A stretch of 6,191 nt of DNA from Burkholderiaceae bacterium (GCA_017997515.1 JAGOEY010000073.1:1779-7969); one strand, 5' to 3'. Shown: positions 1 to 6,191, counted from the first letter of the stretch. The notes: generated by a model not told the origin, from the sequence alone. A program made the numbers and translations.

Positions 1-335
1 CGCAGCTTCTTGAACAGGATGGACATCCGTTCGCTGAAGATTTCTTCCTGGGCTTTTAAGGGGGCTGGAAAACTGATCGGCCCCACCTGGCGGCAGGCGA
101 TGGAGGCTTCGGCTTTGTCTTCGGCCAGGCCCAGCGCACCCGAGATGCCGCCGGTTTTGGCCCGCGACACATAACAGGTGACACCTTGCACGCGCGGGTC
201 GTCGTAAGCCTCCACCACGATCTTGTGGTCAGGGCCGATGAACTTGAAGACGGTATCCACTTCGCCCACAGTTTCAGCGTGTGCAAATGCCGTGAGTGTG
301 CACGCCAAGGCAATGCTGAGTGTTCTGTAATACAT
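1..335 (-). CDS. creA: CreA-family exported protein (5' part, cut by window edge)
   Basis: Reading leftwards from an ATG at 335-333 gives 111 codons that stay open to the window edge. A GAAAGGA Shine-Dalgarno at 347-341 sits five bases before the ATG and supports this start. Residues 1-20 form a typical Sec signal peptide: a short Tyr/Arg N terminus, a hydrophobic core, and a likely cut after AFAHA. The mature part has segments I recognise from E. coli CreA (DUF1063): [18 protein letters not shown] (27-43ish), [12 protein letters not shown] (53-64), GLAEDKA, and IACRQVGPI (79-87). Cys54 and Cys81 are both in the mature part and could form a periplasmic disulfide. About 40 C-terminal residues are probably missing, judged from the E. 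coli protein of roughly 157 aa. The family's molecular function is unknown; in E. coli it sits beside the creBCD genes, which are not visible here. The gene diverges from the ferredoxin gene. Confidence 0.92.
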   Translation of the reverse strand, partial: MYYRTLSIALACTLTAFAHAETVGEVDTVFKFIGPDHKIVVEAYDDPRVQGVTCYVSRAKTGGISGALGLAEDKAEASIACRQVGPISFPAPLKAQEEIFSERMSILFKKL

Positions 336-388
336 GGTGGTCCTTTCTGATGCAAGCGTAGTGGCTCTGTGCCCCATTGTGTCGCCCG

Positions 389-394
389 GATAAT
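389..394 (+). promoter_or_regulatory. possible -10 element for the ferredoxin gene
   Basis: GATAAT matches five of six bases of the sigma-70 -10 consensus and is the only AT-rich patch in the 83-base gap between the divergent creA and ferredoxin genes. It would give a transcript starting near 401 with a short leader that still contains the ribosome site. The expected -35 position (around 366-371, TCTGTG) is poor, so this is a tentative call. The overlapping reverse complement, TATTAT, could equally serve the creA direction. Confidence 0.3.
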
Positions 395-407
395 AGGGCG
401 CATGAAA

Positions 408-413
408 AAGGAG
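408..413 (+). promoter_or_regulatory. Shine-Dalgarno that fixes the ferredoxin GTG start
   Basis: AAGGAG, inside the run AAAAAGGAG, lies five bases upstream of the GTG at 419-421. This favours the GTG over the in-frame TTG at 377, which has no comparable site and would add 14 residues unlike a ferredoxin N terminus. Confidence 0.75.
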
Positions 414-418
414 CAGCT

Positions 419-739
419 GTGGCGGAAGATGGGGATGTAAACGGCGAACAACAGTCCACGTGGACGGTGTCCCTCGTCGCGCAAGGATGGTCTTTTGCTG
501 CCAGTGCAACGCAGTCCATCCTGCACAGTGCGGAGGATGCGGGAATAGAGCTTCCCAGTTCCTGCCGCAACGGCACCTGCCGCACTTGTATCTGCTTGGC
601 GCGCAGTGGATCGGTGCGCTACCTGATTGCGTGGCCGGGCCTGAGCGTGGATGAAAAAGAGGAGGGCTGGATACTGCCGTGTGTGGCCCACCCCACCTCG
701 GATGTGGTGCTGCAGGTGCCCTACGCCGTGGCGGTGTAG
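419..739 (+). CDS. plant-type [2Fe-2S] ferredoxin, small, single-domain
   Basis: The gene encodes a 106-residue one-electron carrier, probably cytoplasmic as no signal peptide or membrane segment is seen. The cluster ligands are visible as Cys49, Cys54 and Cys57 (CRNGTCRTC) followed by Cys88 (LPCVAHP), the Cx4Cx2C...C pattern of the plant/adrenodoxin-fold ferredoxins. The preceding [17 protein letters not shown] segment is also characteristic. Cys59 is an extra cysteine just after the ligand loop. The start is GTG, supported by the AAGGAG at 408-413. The gene is divergent from creA and convergent with cphA, 21 bases away, so neither neighbour is in its operon and its redox partner cannot be read from context. 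It may serve a monooxygenase or reductase encoded elsewhere. A role in cyanophycin metabolism would be speculation. The family assignment is firm; the physiological role is unknown. Confidence 0.9.
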   Translation: MAEDGDVNGEQQSTWTVSLVAQGWSFAASATQSILHSAEDAGIELPSSCRNGTCRTCICLARSGSVRYLIAWPGLSVDEKEEGWILPCVAHPTSDVVLQVPYAVAV

Positions 740-760
740 GGATTCACCCGAAGGTCACCC

Positions 761-3340
761 TCAGGCGCTGACGCTGCCCTGGCTGATGCGGCTGGCCAGA
801 TGGGCCAGCGCTTCTTCCACCTGGTCCACCAGCACCAGGCACAGGTCGCCGGGTTCCAGCCGCTCCAGTGCCGCGTCGATGGCCAGGAACTCACCCCGGA
901 TTTCATCGATGCGCCGCGTGCGGGAGGCATTGGCCAGGCCTTCACGCAGCAAGGCCATCACTTCACCGTCACCGCGCCCACGCTGGGCCGCATCTTGGTA
1001 AAGGATCACGTCGTCGAAGGCATCTCCCAGAATGACGGTCTGGTCGCGGATGTCGCTGTCGCGCCGGTCACCTGCGCCGCTGATGACCACCGAGCGGCGT
1101 TGGGCGGGCATGGCGTTCACGGCGGCCACCAGGGCGCGCATGGCATCAGGGTTGTGGCCGTAGTCGGCAATCACGGTGGCACCGCGGTAGTCCATCACGT
1201 TGAAACGGCCCGGTGCGTTGTCGGCATCGTTGACAAAACTGGCCAGGCCGCGGCGGATGGTGTCCCAGTGCAGGCCAACGCCCCACGCAGCCGCAATGGA
1301 TGCCATGGCGTTTTCCACCTGGAACCCGATGGTGCCATTACGCGTGATGGGGATGTCACGCAGGGGCATACGTTCACGCCATGAGCCTTCCGCCGCAACG
1401 ATGGCGTCACCGTCCACATACACGGTGCGTTTGCCCTGGGCGCGGTGGGTGGCCATCAGCGGGTGGTTGCGGTCGGCGGCAAAGAAGATCACGTTGCCGG
1501 GGCAACTGGCGGCCATGCCCGCAACAATCGGGTCGGCGGCATTCAGTGCCGCGTAGCCGGTGGTGGCGACGTTTTGCACGATGACACGTTTGAGCACCGC
1601 CAGGTCTTCGACCGTGGTGATGTAGTTCAGACCCAGATGGTCACCCGAGCCGACGTTGGTCACCACGGCCACCTGGCAGCGGTCAAAGCCCAGGCCTTCA
1701 CGCAGCACACCACCCCGCGCGGTTTCAAACACAGCGGCATCCACATCGGGGTGCAGCAACACATTCCGCGCACTGCGCGGGCCGCTGCAGTCGCCGCTGT
1801 CGATCTGGCGGCCATTGACGTACACGCCATCGGTATTGGTCATGCCCACCCGCAGTCCACAGGCCGCAAACAGGTGGCCAATAAGGCGTGCCGTGGTGGT
1901 TTTGCCGTTGGTGCCGGTGACGGCCACCACGGGGATGCGGCCATCGTCGCCGTGGCTGAACAGCTCGTCCACCATGGCTTCCCCCACGGGGCGGCCTTTA
2001 CCGTACGACGGCGAGATGTGCATACGCAAGCCGGGCGCGGCATTCACTTCCACAATGCCGCCGTGTTGTTCTTCGAGGGGTTGCAGCACCGTCTCGCAGA
2101 CCACGTCCACGCCACAGATGTGCAGGCCCACCATACGGGCTGCCGCAATGGCGCTGCCCGCCACGTCGGGGTGTACGTCGTCCGTCACGTCGGTGGCAGT
2201 GCCGCCGGTGCTCAGGTTGGCGTTGTTGCGCAGCACCACACGTTGTCCCACGGGCGGGATGGAGTCGGGTGTCAGGTCCAGCGTGGCCAGGCGGGCGACG
2301 GCAATGTCGTCCAGCCGGATTTTGGTCAGGGAAGTGGCATGGCCCTCACCACGGCGGGGATCGGTGTTGACCTGGTCTACCAGTTCACGCACGGTGTGTT
2401 CACCCGTGCCAATCACGTGGGGCGGGTCGCGCCGCGCCGCAGCCACCAGGCGGTCGCCGACCACCAGCAAGCGGAAGTCGTGGCCCGGCAAATAACGCTC
2501 CACCATCACTTCGCCATATTCGGCGGCGGCTTTGTAGCCCAGTTCCAGATGGGCCTGGGTGGCGATGTTGACGGTGACCCCTTTGCCCTGGTTGCCGTCC
2601 TGGGGTTTCACCACCACCGGCAAACCGATTTCGTTGGCGGCACGCCAGGCATCTTGCACATCCACCACCGGGCGGCCAAACGGCACGGGCACACCGGCAG
2701 CATGCAGAAGTTTTTTGGTCAGGTCTTTGTCCTGCGCAATGGACTCGGCCACTGCACTGGTCGAGTCCAGTTCAGCGGCCTGGATACGGCGCTGGCGTGA
2801 ACCCCAGCCAAATTGCACCAGGCTACCCTGCGTCAGGCGCCGCCAGGGGATGTTGCGTGCAGCGGCGGCTTCGACAATGGCGCCGGTGCTGGGGCCCAGG
2901 CGCTCACTCTCATCGGTGTCGCGCAGCTGGTCGATGGCTGCCGTGATGTCAAAAGCTGTGTCGTCCTGCGCGGCTTGCACCAGCGACTGCGCCAACGCAA
3001 AGGCCTGGCGGCCTACCTCTTCTTCGCTGTATTCCACAACCACCTGGTACACCCCCGGGTCCATCGTGGCGGAGAGACGGCTGAACGTCACCGGGCAACC
3101 GGCCTGCGCCTGCATGGCAAGGGCTGCCTTTTTCAGGATATGGGCGAGGGTCAGCGGGCTGCTTGGGCCACCCGGGTGCAGCTCACCAATGGCGGGGAAC
3201 CGGGCCCGCAGGCGCTGCTCGAACCCCGGCAGGTTGTCGATTGAGCGTTCGTGCTCGGCACATGCCACGATCGCTTCAATCGCGGTATGGCGGCTCCAGA
3301 GGTTGGGCCCGCGCAAGGCCCGGATGCGAGAAACTTCCAT
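761..3340 (-). CDS. cphA: cyanophycin synthetase CphA (full three-domain enzyme)
   Basis: This 859-residue protein should polymerise aspartate and arginine into cyanophycin in the cytoplasm, using ATP. Three domains are visible. The N domain (about 1-145) opens with LRGPNLWSRH (9-18). The ATP-grasp G domain (about 146-465) has KPQDGNQGKGV (245-255) and EVNAAPGLRMH (431-441); in the family it adds Asp to the backbone. The Mur-ligase-like M domain (about 466-859) has the P-loop GTNGKTT (476-482), FETARGG (538-544), TNVGSGDH (561-568), GRF (711-713) and DYGHNP (726-731); it adds Arg to the Asp side chain. Length fits the family. The N domain reads AHILKKAALAM (66-76) where the metal-binding HxxEH occurs in CphA', so a primer-making hydrolase site looks absent. 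ATG 3340 was chosen because it starts right at the conserved N terminus; its ribosome site is weak (AGAAAG, or AGG two bases away). It follows cphA' by 56 bases and is very likely co-transcribed. Confidence 0.95.
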   Translation of the reverse strand: MEVSRIRALRGPNLWSRHTAIEAIVACAEHERSIDNLPGFEQRLRARFPAIGELHPGGPSSPLTLAHILKKAALAMQAQAGCPVTFSRLSATMDPGVYQVVVEYSEEEVGRQAFALAQSLVQAAQDDTAFDITAAIDQLRDTDESERLGPSTGAIVEAAAARNIPWRRLTQGSLVQFGWGSRQRRIQAAELDSTSAVAESIAQDKDLTKKLLHAAGVPVPFGRPVVDVQDAWRAANEIGLPVVVKPQDGNQGKGVTVNIATQAHLELGYKAAAEYGEVMVERYLPGHDFRLLVVGDRLVAAARRDPPHVIGTGEHTVRELVDQVNTDPRRGEGHATSLTKIRLDDIAVARLATLDLTPDSIPPVGQRVVLRNNANLSTGGTATDVTDDVHPDVAGSAIAAARMVGLHICGVDVVCETVLQPLEEQHGGIVEVNAAPGLRMHISPSYGKGRPVGEAMVDELFSHGDDGRIPVVAVTGTNGKTTTARLIGHLFAACGLRVGMTNTDGVYVNGRQIDSGDCSGPRSARNVLLHPDVDAAVFETARGGVLREGLGFDRCQVAVVTNVGSGDHLGLNYITTVEDLAVLKRVIVQNVATTGYAALNAADPIVAGMAASCPGNVIFFAADRNHPLMATHRAQGKRTVYVDGDAIVAAEGSWRERMPLRDIPITRNGTIGFQVENAMASIAAAWGVGLHWDTIRRGLASFVNDADNAPGRFNVMDYRGATVIADYGHNPDAMRALVAAVNAMPAQRRSVVISGAGDRRDSDIRDQTVILGDAFDDVILYQDAAQRGRGDGEVMALLREGLANASRTRRIDEIRGEFLAIDAALERLEPGDLCLVLVDQVEEALAHLASRISQGSVSA

Positions 3341-3396
3341 CACCTGGTCTTTCTGGTATCTCACCGCAGACTGGTTGCGGTGGTTTTTGTGGTTGT
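3341..3396 (-). other. 56-base spacer between cphA' and cphA
   Basis: Read in the direction of transcription, the first half of the gap is A/C-rich and the second half contains GGTGAG and AGAAAG. No terminator-like hairpin with a T run is seen, and the gap is short, which supports one transcript for both synthetase genes. No strong Shine-Dalgarno is placed at the ideal distance from the cphA ATG. Confidence 0.5.
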
Positions 3397-5610
3397 TCAG
3401 TGTGCCCGTGCTTTGCTGCCAGCCGTCCGTGCGGACTGGATTTCGGCGTCGAAGGTTTCGATGCCTGCGACGATGAGGTCGGGCGAAATGTCCATGGCCC
3501 AAGCCGCTGCAATGGCCGCCAGCAGGGTTTCTTCGTTGTGGACCACGTTGGAGCCATGGCGTGACGCAATACGCGCCACGTCGGTCAGCACCACTTCGGT
3601 GTGGCCCGTGGCCAGCACGATGCGGCCTTTGCGGATGTAAGCCGCCTGGCCATTCTGTGCACAGTGGGCCACGATGGTGGGCAGCTCCGGGTCGCGGCCA
3701 TAGAGGATGACGCTGCCATCACACAGCGGGGCCAAACCAGCCACACGTTCGTCTTCTGCGTTGAGCACGGCCACGCCGTCGGGCAGCACCACATCCACCT
3801 GCGTGCGCAGCACCCGCAGCATTTGTTCGGTCTCAAAAATGTCGAATTCTGCGAGTGTGTCGGCACCTTCCAGGTCGGTCACGACACCCACCTGGCAGCG
3901 GTCATAGGCCAGGCCATCGCGCAGGATGGTGGCGGCGCTGTTTTCCAGCACGGCGGCTTGTACTCCCTGGTTCACCATCAGGCGGTGTGCGGCAGCCCAC
4001 TGGGTGCTGTCGCCGGACTCGATGCAGCGCCGGTTCAGGAACAAGCCGTCACGGCAGGCCAGGCCCACGTCGCGACCGTTCAGGTGCAGCAGCCAGGCCA
4101 CCATACGCGAGATGGTGGCGGTGTTGCGGGTTCCGGCCACACCCACCACCGGAATACGGCCGGGCAGGTCGGACGCACTTTCGGGGAACAAGTGTTCCAC
4201 GATGGCCTGGCCGACCGGGCGGGGCGCACCCACGCCGGGCTTCAGGTGCATCAGCAGGCCGGGGCCGGCATTCACTTCGACAATGGCACCGCCCTGTTCT
4301 TGCAGGGGTTTGGAGATGTCCAGCGCCACCAGGTCAATGCCTGCAATGTCGAGCCCAACCACACGGGCGGCCAATGCCGCGACGTATTCCACCTCGGGGT
4401 GAACTTGGTCGGTGCAGTCGATGGCAACGTTGCCGTTGCGCTGGATGATGGCCTCATGGCCCGCAGCCAGCACGGAGCTGGCGGTCAGGCCCTGGCGGCG
4501 CAACTCCAGCTGGACAGCGGTGTGCTCAATGTCAATCAGGTCGAGCGGGAATTCTTCTTCCGGGCCGCGCCGTGGATCGGTGTTGAGCTGGCGCGCGACC
4601 AGTGTGTCCACGGTGGACTGGCCATCACCGGTGATGGCCACCACTTCACCCCGTGCTGCCGCCACCACACGGCCCCCCACCACCAGCAGGCGGTGTTCGT
4701 TGCCACGGATGAAGCGCTCCACCAGCACTTCGCTGCCTTCGGGCTCGGCCAGCAGGTAGGCGGCTTCGATGTCTTCTTGTGTTTTCAGGTCCAGCGTGAC
4801 CCCCCGGCCATGGTTGGCGTCGGACGGTTTCACCACCACCGGCAGGCCCACGTCCTGCGCGGCCTCCCAGGCGGCTGCGGGGCTGTCCACCACCTGGCCT
4901 TCGGGTACCGGCACGCCGCAGGACTGGAGCAGGCTTTTGGTCAGGTCCTTGTCACCGGCAATACCTTCGGCGATGGCGCTGGTCATGTCGCTCTCGGCCG
5001 TCCAGATGCGGCGCTGGCTGGCACCGTAGCCCAGTTGCACCAGGTTGCCATCGTTCAGGCGGATGTGGGGGATACGCCGGTCGGTGGCGGCATCCACGAT
5101 ACAGGCGGTGCTGGGGCCGAGGTAGCCGTCTTCCACCTGCTGGCGCACCGCCGCCACGGCGGTGTCCACACTGAAAGCTTCGTCGCGGATGGCCGCCATG
5201 ATCAGCTTGTGGCCCTGCGCCAGCGCCACACGGGCCACCTGCTCATCACGGGCGCGGAACACCATGCGGTACACCCCGGTGACGGAGGTGCTGCGCGTCT
5301 GGCCAAACCCGGTAGGCATACCCGCCAGGTTCAGCAATTCGATCACGATGTGCTCCAGCACATGGCCTGCCCAGGTGCCTTCGGTCAGGCGCTGCAGAAA
5401 GCCGCCGCGTTCGCCCACACCACAGTGGTGTTCGATCAGGGCGGGCAACCAAGCCGTCAAGCGGTCGTTGAAGCCGGGCAGCAGGTTGGACGGGTAGTTT
5501 TCGAATTCACCCAGGTCGAGCCAGACCTCCAGCACCGGGCGGTAGGTCCAGATGTTGGGCCCCCGCAGGTAGTTGATACGCAGCAGCTTGATGTCGTCCA
5601 AATTTTTCAT
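3397..5610 (-). CDS. cphA': CphA': short cyanophycin synthetase paralogue with a degenerate Mur-ligase domain
   Basis: This 737-residue protein belongs to the cyanophycin synthetase family. The N domain (about 1-160) starts LRGPNIWTYRP (15-25) and contains GHVLEHIVIEL (82-92), with an HxxEH motif at His83, Glu86 and His87. The ATP-grasp domain (about 161-483) looks intact: KPSDANHGRGV (261-271) and EVNAGPGLLMH (445-455). The Mur-ligase-like part (about 484-737) is degenerate. The P-loop is GTRNTAT (493-499), without the catalytic Lys; TN..DH has become TDLEGADT (578-585); and the protein stops before the GRF/DYGHNP lid domain present in CphA. It therefore probably has one ATP-dependent ligase site, like cyanobacterial CphA2, plus a possible N-domain hydrolase. 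It probably makes primers or joins Asp-Arg units alongside CphA. ATG 5610 fits the family N terminus but lacks a good Shine-Dalgarno. An in-frame TTG at 5658 would add 16 residues. First gene of the operon. Confidence 0.9.
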   Translation of the reverse strand: MKNLDDIKLLRINYLRGPNIWTYRPVLEVWLDLGEFENYPSNLLPGFNDRLTAWLPALIEHHCGVGERGGFLQRLTEGTWAGHVLEHIVIELLNLAGMPTGFGQTRSTSVTGVYRMVFRARDEQVARVALAQGHKLIMAAIRDEAFSVDTAVAAVRQQVEDGYLGPSTACIVDAATDRRIPHIRLNDGNLVQLGYGASQRRIWTAESDMTSAIAEGIAGDKDLTKSLLQSCGVPVPEGQVVDSPAAAWEAAQDVGLPVVVKPSDANHGRGVTLDLKTQEDIEAAYLLAEPEGSEVLVERFIRGNEHRLLVVGGRVVAAARGEVVAITGDGQSTVDTLVARQLNTDPRRGPEEEFPLDLIDIEHTAVQLELRRQGLTASSVLAAGHEAIIQRNGNVAIDCTDQVHPEVEYVAALAARVVGLDIAGIDLVALDISKPLQEQGGAIVEVNAGPGLLMHLKPGVGAPRPVGQAIVEHLFPESASDLPGRIPVVGVAGTRNTATISRMVAWLLHLNGRDVGLACRDGLFLNRRCIESGDSTQWAAAHRLMVNQGVQAAVLENSAATILRDGLAYDRCQVGVVTDLEGADTLAEFDIFETEQMLRVLRTQVDVVLPDGVAVLNAEDERVAGLAPLCDGSVILYGRDPELPTIVAHCAQNGQAAYIRKGRIVLATGHTEVVLTDVARIASRHGSNVVHNEETLLAAIAAAWAMDISPDLIVAGIETFDAEIQSARTAGSKARAH

Positions 5611-5651
5611 GGTCCACTGGGGGTCGGTAGGGGGCGTCCGGCTGGGCGCAT
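5607..5651 (-). CDS. putative 14-codon leader ORF coupled to cphA'
   Basis: An ATG at 5651-5649 opens a 14-residue peptide, MRPAGRPLPTPSGP, whose TGA stop (5609-5607) overlaps the cphA' start codon as ATGA. A perfect GGAGG lies upstream at 5668-5664, 12 bases before this ATG, a little further than ideal. The ATGA overlap is the usual geometry for translational coupling and could explain how cphA' is translated without a ribosome site of its own. The peptide has five Pro and two Arg residues. Arginine is a substrate of the pathway, but two Arg codons are too few to argue for attenuation. The alternative is that GGAGG drives the TTG at 5658, giving a longer CphA'. Confidence 0.3.
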   Translation of the reverse strand: MRPAGRPLPTPSGP

Positions 5652-5663
5652 TGTGCAATTGTG

Positions 5664-5668
5664 CCTCC
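5664..5668 (-). promoter_or_regulatory. perfect GGAGG Shine-Dalgarno in the cphA' leader
   Basis: On the minus strand GGAGG reads 5668 to 5664. It is five bases from an in-frame TTG (5658-5656), 12 from the leader ORF ATG (5651) and 53 from the family-consistent cphA' ATG (5610). It is the only strong ribosome site ahead of cphA', so which start it serves decides the N terminus of CphA'. Confidence 0.5.
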
Positions 5669-5749
5669 GGAACCGGGCTTGCTCCCGAAGCTTGCGGTTG
5701 GCAACAGCTGGTAGTGTCTTTTTCAGCGAAAATCGCGCCCCACCGGGCT

Positions 5750-5761
5750 GCGGAATTCCGC
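5750..5761. repeat. 12-base perfect palindrome GCGGAATTCCGC
   Basis: The palindrome is perfect over 12 bases and lies 26 bases before the ABC transporter ATG at 5788, within the divergent promoter region. It could be an operator half-site pair for a dimeric regulator or a short hairpin in the transporter leader. A palindrome of this length can also arise by chance, so the functional reading is tentative. Confidence 0.35.
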
Positions 5762-5787
5762 GTGTGGCCATGGGGTACGGAACCAAA

Positions 5788-6191
5788 ATGCAACAACATC
5801 AAAATCCTGTCAAAAGCGTGCGGGGCCTGGAAGAGGCTTCGAGCCCTGCACACCATTCCGGCCTGCAGGAGCAGTTGGCCCCCCACGAAAACGTTCTCGC
5901 GGTGTTCCCGGTTGACCTGAACCCGCAGCTGCAATTTGCGTCGGGCAGTGTGGCCCTGACCGACAAACGCCTGCTGGTGCGGGAGCCTGATGCCCCCGCC
6001 GGCCACCCCTGGCAGGTGTGGCCGTTGGACGGCACACTGGCGTTGCGCCAGTTTGACCATGGCGGTATTGGCACGGTCGAACTCCACGATGCCACCCGGC
6101 GTCTGGCAACCTGGCGTTACACCTTGCGTATGCACGACCAGGCACTGCGCCTGGTGCAACTGTTCGACCAGCAGTTGGCCGGCCTGCAGGC
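5788..6191 (+). CDS. N-terminal part of a cyanophycin-associated ABC transporter (cut by window edge)
   Basis: An open frame from the ATG at 5788 runs 134 codons to the window edge. After a polar, poorly structured start (1-30), the segment NVLAVFPVDLNPQLQF, SVALTDKRLLVRE, WQVWPLDGTLALRQF and GGIGTVELHD (about 35-100) reads as a small beta-rich, PH-like domain of the sort that precedes the membrane and ATPase domains in the ABC transporter encoded beside cph genes in Burkholderiales. This recognition is from memory; no transmembrane span or Walker motif falls inside the window. ACGGA six bases before 5788 favours this start over the in-frame ATG at 5770, which would add six residues. The transported substrate is unknown; the divergent placement suggests shared regulation with cphA'-cphA. 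Confidence 0.65.
   Translation, partial: MQQHQNPVKSVRGLEEASSPAHHSGLQEQLAPHENVLAVFPVDLNPQLQFASGSVALTDKRLLVREPDAPAGHPWQVWPLDGTLALRQFDHGGIGTVELHDATRRLATWRYTLRMHDQALRLVQLFDQQLAGLQ

Larger units (their letters stand above)
5611..5787. promoter_or_regulatory. divergent intergenic region between cphA' and the ABC transporter gene
   Basis: This 177-base gap must hold the promoters of both divergent units. It contains the GGAGG site and leader ORF described separately, two copies of ATTGTGC one base apart (5650-5656, 5658-5664), an imperfect hairpin (5671-5699), a TTGGCA that resembles a -35 box on the plus strand (5698-5703) but has no good -10 at 16-18 bases, and a 12-base palindrome (5750-5761). 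No convincing sigma-70 or sigma-54 promoter could be assigned in either direction. Confidence 0.6.

Noticed and set aside
377..418. Upstream TTG start for the ferredoxin
   Set aside because: It has no ribosome site, and the GTG at 419 has AAGGAG at the ideal distance.
402..440. A 12-codon ORF ([12 protein letters not shown]) overlapping the ferredoxin start
   Set aside because: It contains the ferredoxin ribosome site, has no ribosome site of its own, and does not meet the next start in a coupling geometry.
56..691. A 211-codon minus-strand open frame across creA and the ferredoxin gene
   Set aside because: It overlaps two well-supported genes in other frames and its composition is typical of an antisense artefact.
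736..762. Possible bidirectional terminator in the gap between the ferredoxin and cphA stops
   Set aside because: Only AGGG/CCCT and ACC/GGT short pairings can be drawn, with no T run on either side.
1445..2800. A 451-codon open frame on the plus strand opposite cphA
   Set aside because: Its peptide is His/Gly/Val-rich with no recognisable domain, and lies entirely antisense to the conserved cphA coding region. It is a by-product of GC-rich codon use.
3341..3420. Frameshift or premature stop truncating CphA'
   Set aside because: Only 56 bases separate the stop from cphA, too few to encode the missing lid domain, and several M-domain motifs upstream are already degenerate, so the short form is the gene's natural architecture.
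2559..3476. A 305-codon plus-strand open frame, and similar ones at 1656-2495 and 3926-4402
   Set aside because: All are Ser/Arg/Thr/Pro-rich shadows antisense to cphA or cphA', with no domain similarity and no ribosome sites noted.
5645..5670. Sigma-54-like GGCAC...TTGCA promoter for cphA' on the minus strand
   Set aside because: The spacing between the GG and GC elements is seven bases instead of the required ten.
5611..6159. Upstream extension of the cphA' frame by up to 183 residues
   Set aside because: The frame is open but would lie antisense to the divergent transporter gene, and the added sequence is unlike any cyanophycin synthetase N terminus.

Overview
The window looks like chromosomal DNA from a GC-rich betaproteobacterium of the order Burkholderiales, probably a member of the Comamonadaceae. 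That placement rests on high GC, dense gene packing, and the arrangement of two tandem cyanophycin synthetase genes facing away from an ABC transporter gene, an arrangement I know from this group. It is inference from gene content and protein similarity recalled from memory; no search was run.

Layout, left to right. Positions 1-335 (minus strand) hold the start of a creA-like gene for a small exported protein, cut by the window edge. An 83-base gap separates it from a divergent plus-strand gene (419-739) for a small plant-type [2Fe-2S] ferredoxin with a GTG start. The ferredoxin runs tail-to-tail, 21 bases apart, into a minus-strand operon filling 761-5610. The promoter-proximal gene, cphA' (3397-5610, 737 aa), and the distal gene, cphA (761-3340, 859 aa), are both cyanophycin synthetase family proteins separated by 56 bases. 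A regulatory gap (5611-5787) follows, and then a divergent plus-strand gene (5788 to the right edge) that I read as the N-terminal part of the ABC transporter found beside cph genes in this group.

The main biology is synthesis of cyanophycin, the poly-aspartate/arginine nitrogen reserve polymer. The two synthetases appear to have complementary sets of active-site motifs. CphA' keeps an HxxEH metal-hydrolase-like motif in its N domain and an intact ATP-grasp domain, but its Mur-ligase-like domain has lost the P-loop lysine and the whole C-terminal lid. CphA keeps the ATP-grasp and a full Mur-ligase domain (GTNGKTT, DYGHNP) but lacks HxxEH. This suggests a division of labour: primer making and backbone work by CphA', full polymer synthesis by CphA. 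No cyanophycinase gene lies within the window.

A second point of interest is the start of cphA'. Its ATG has no good Shine-Dalgarno. A 14-codon leader ORF, or alternatively an in-frame TTG start, lies just downstream of a perfect GGAGG, and the leader's stop codon overlaps the cphA' start as ATGA.
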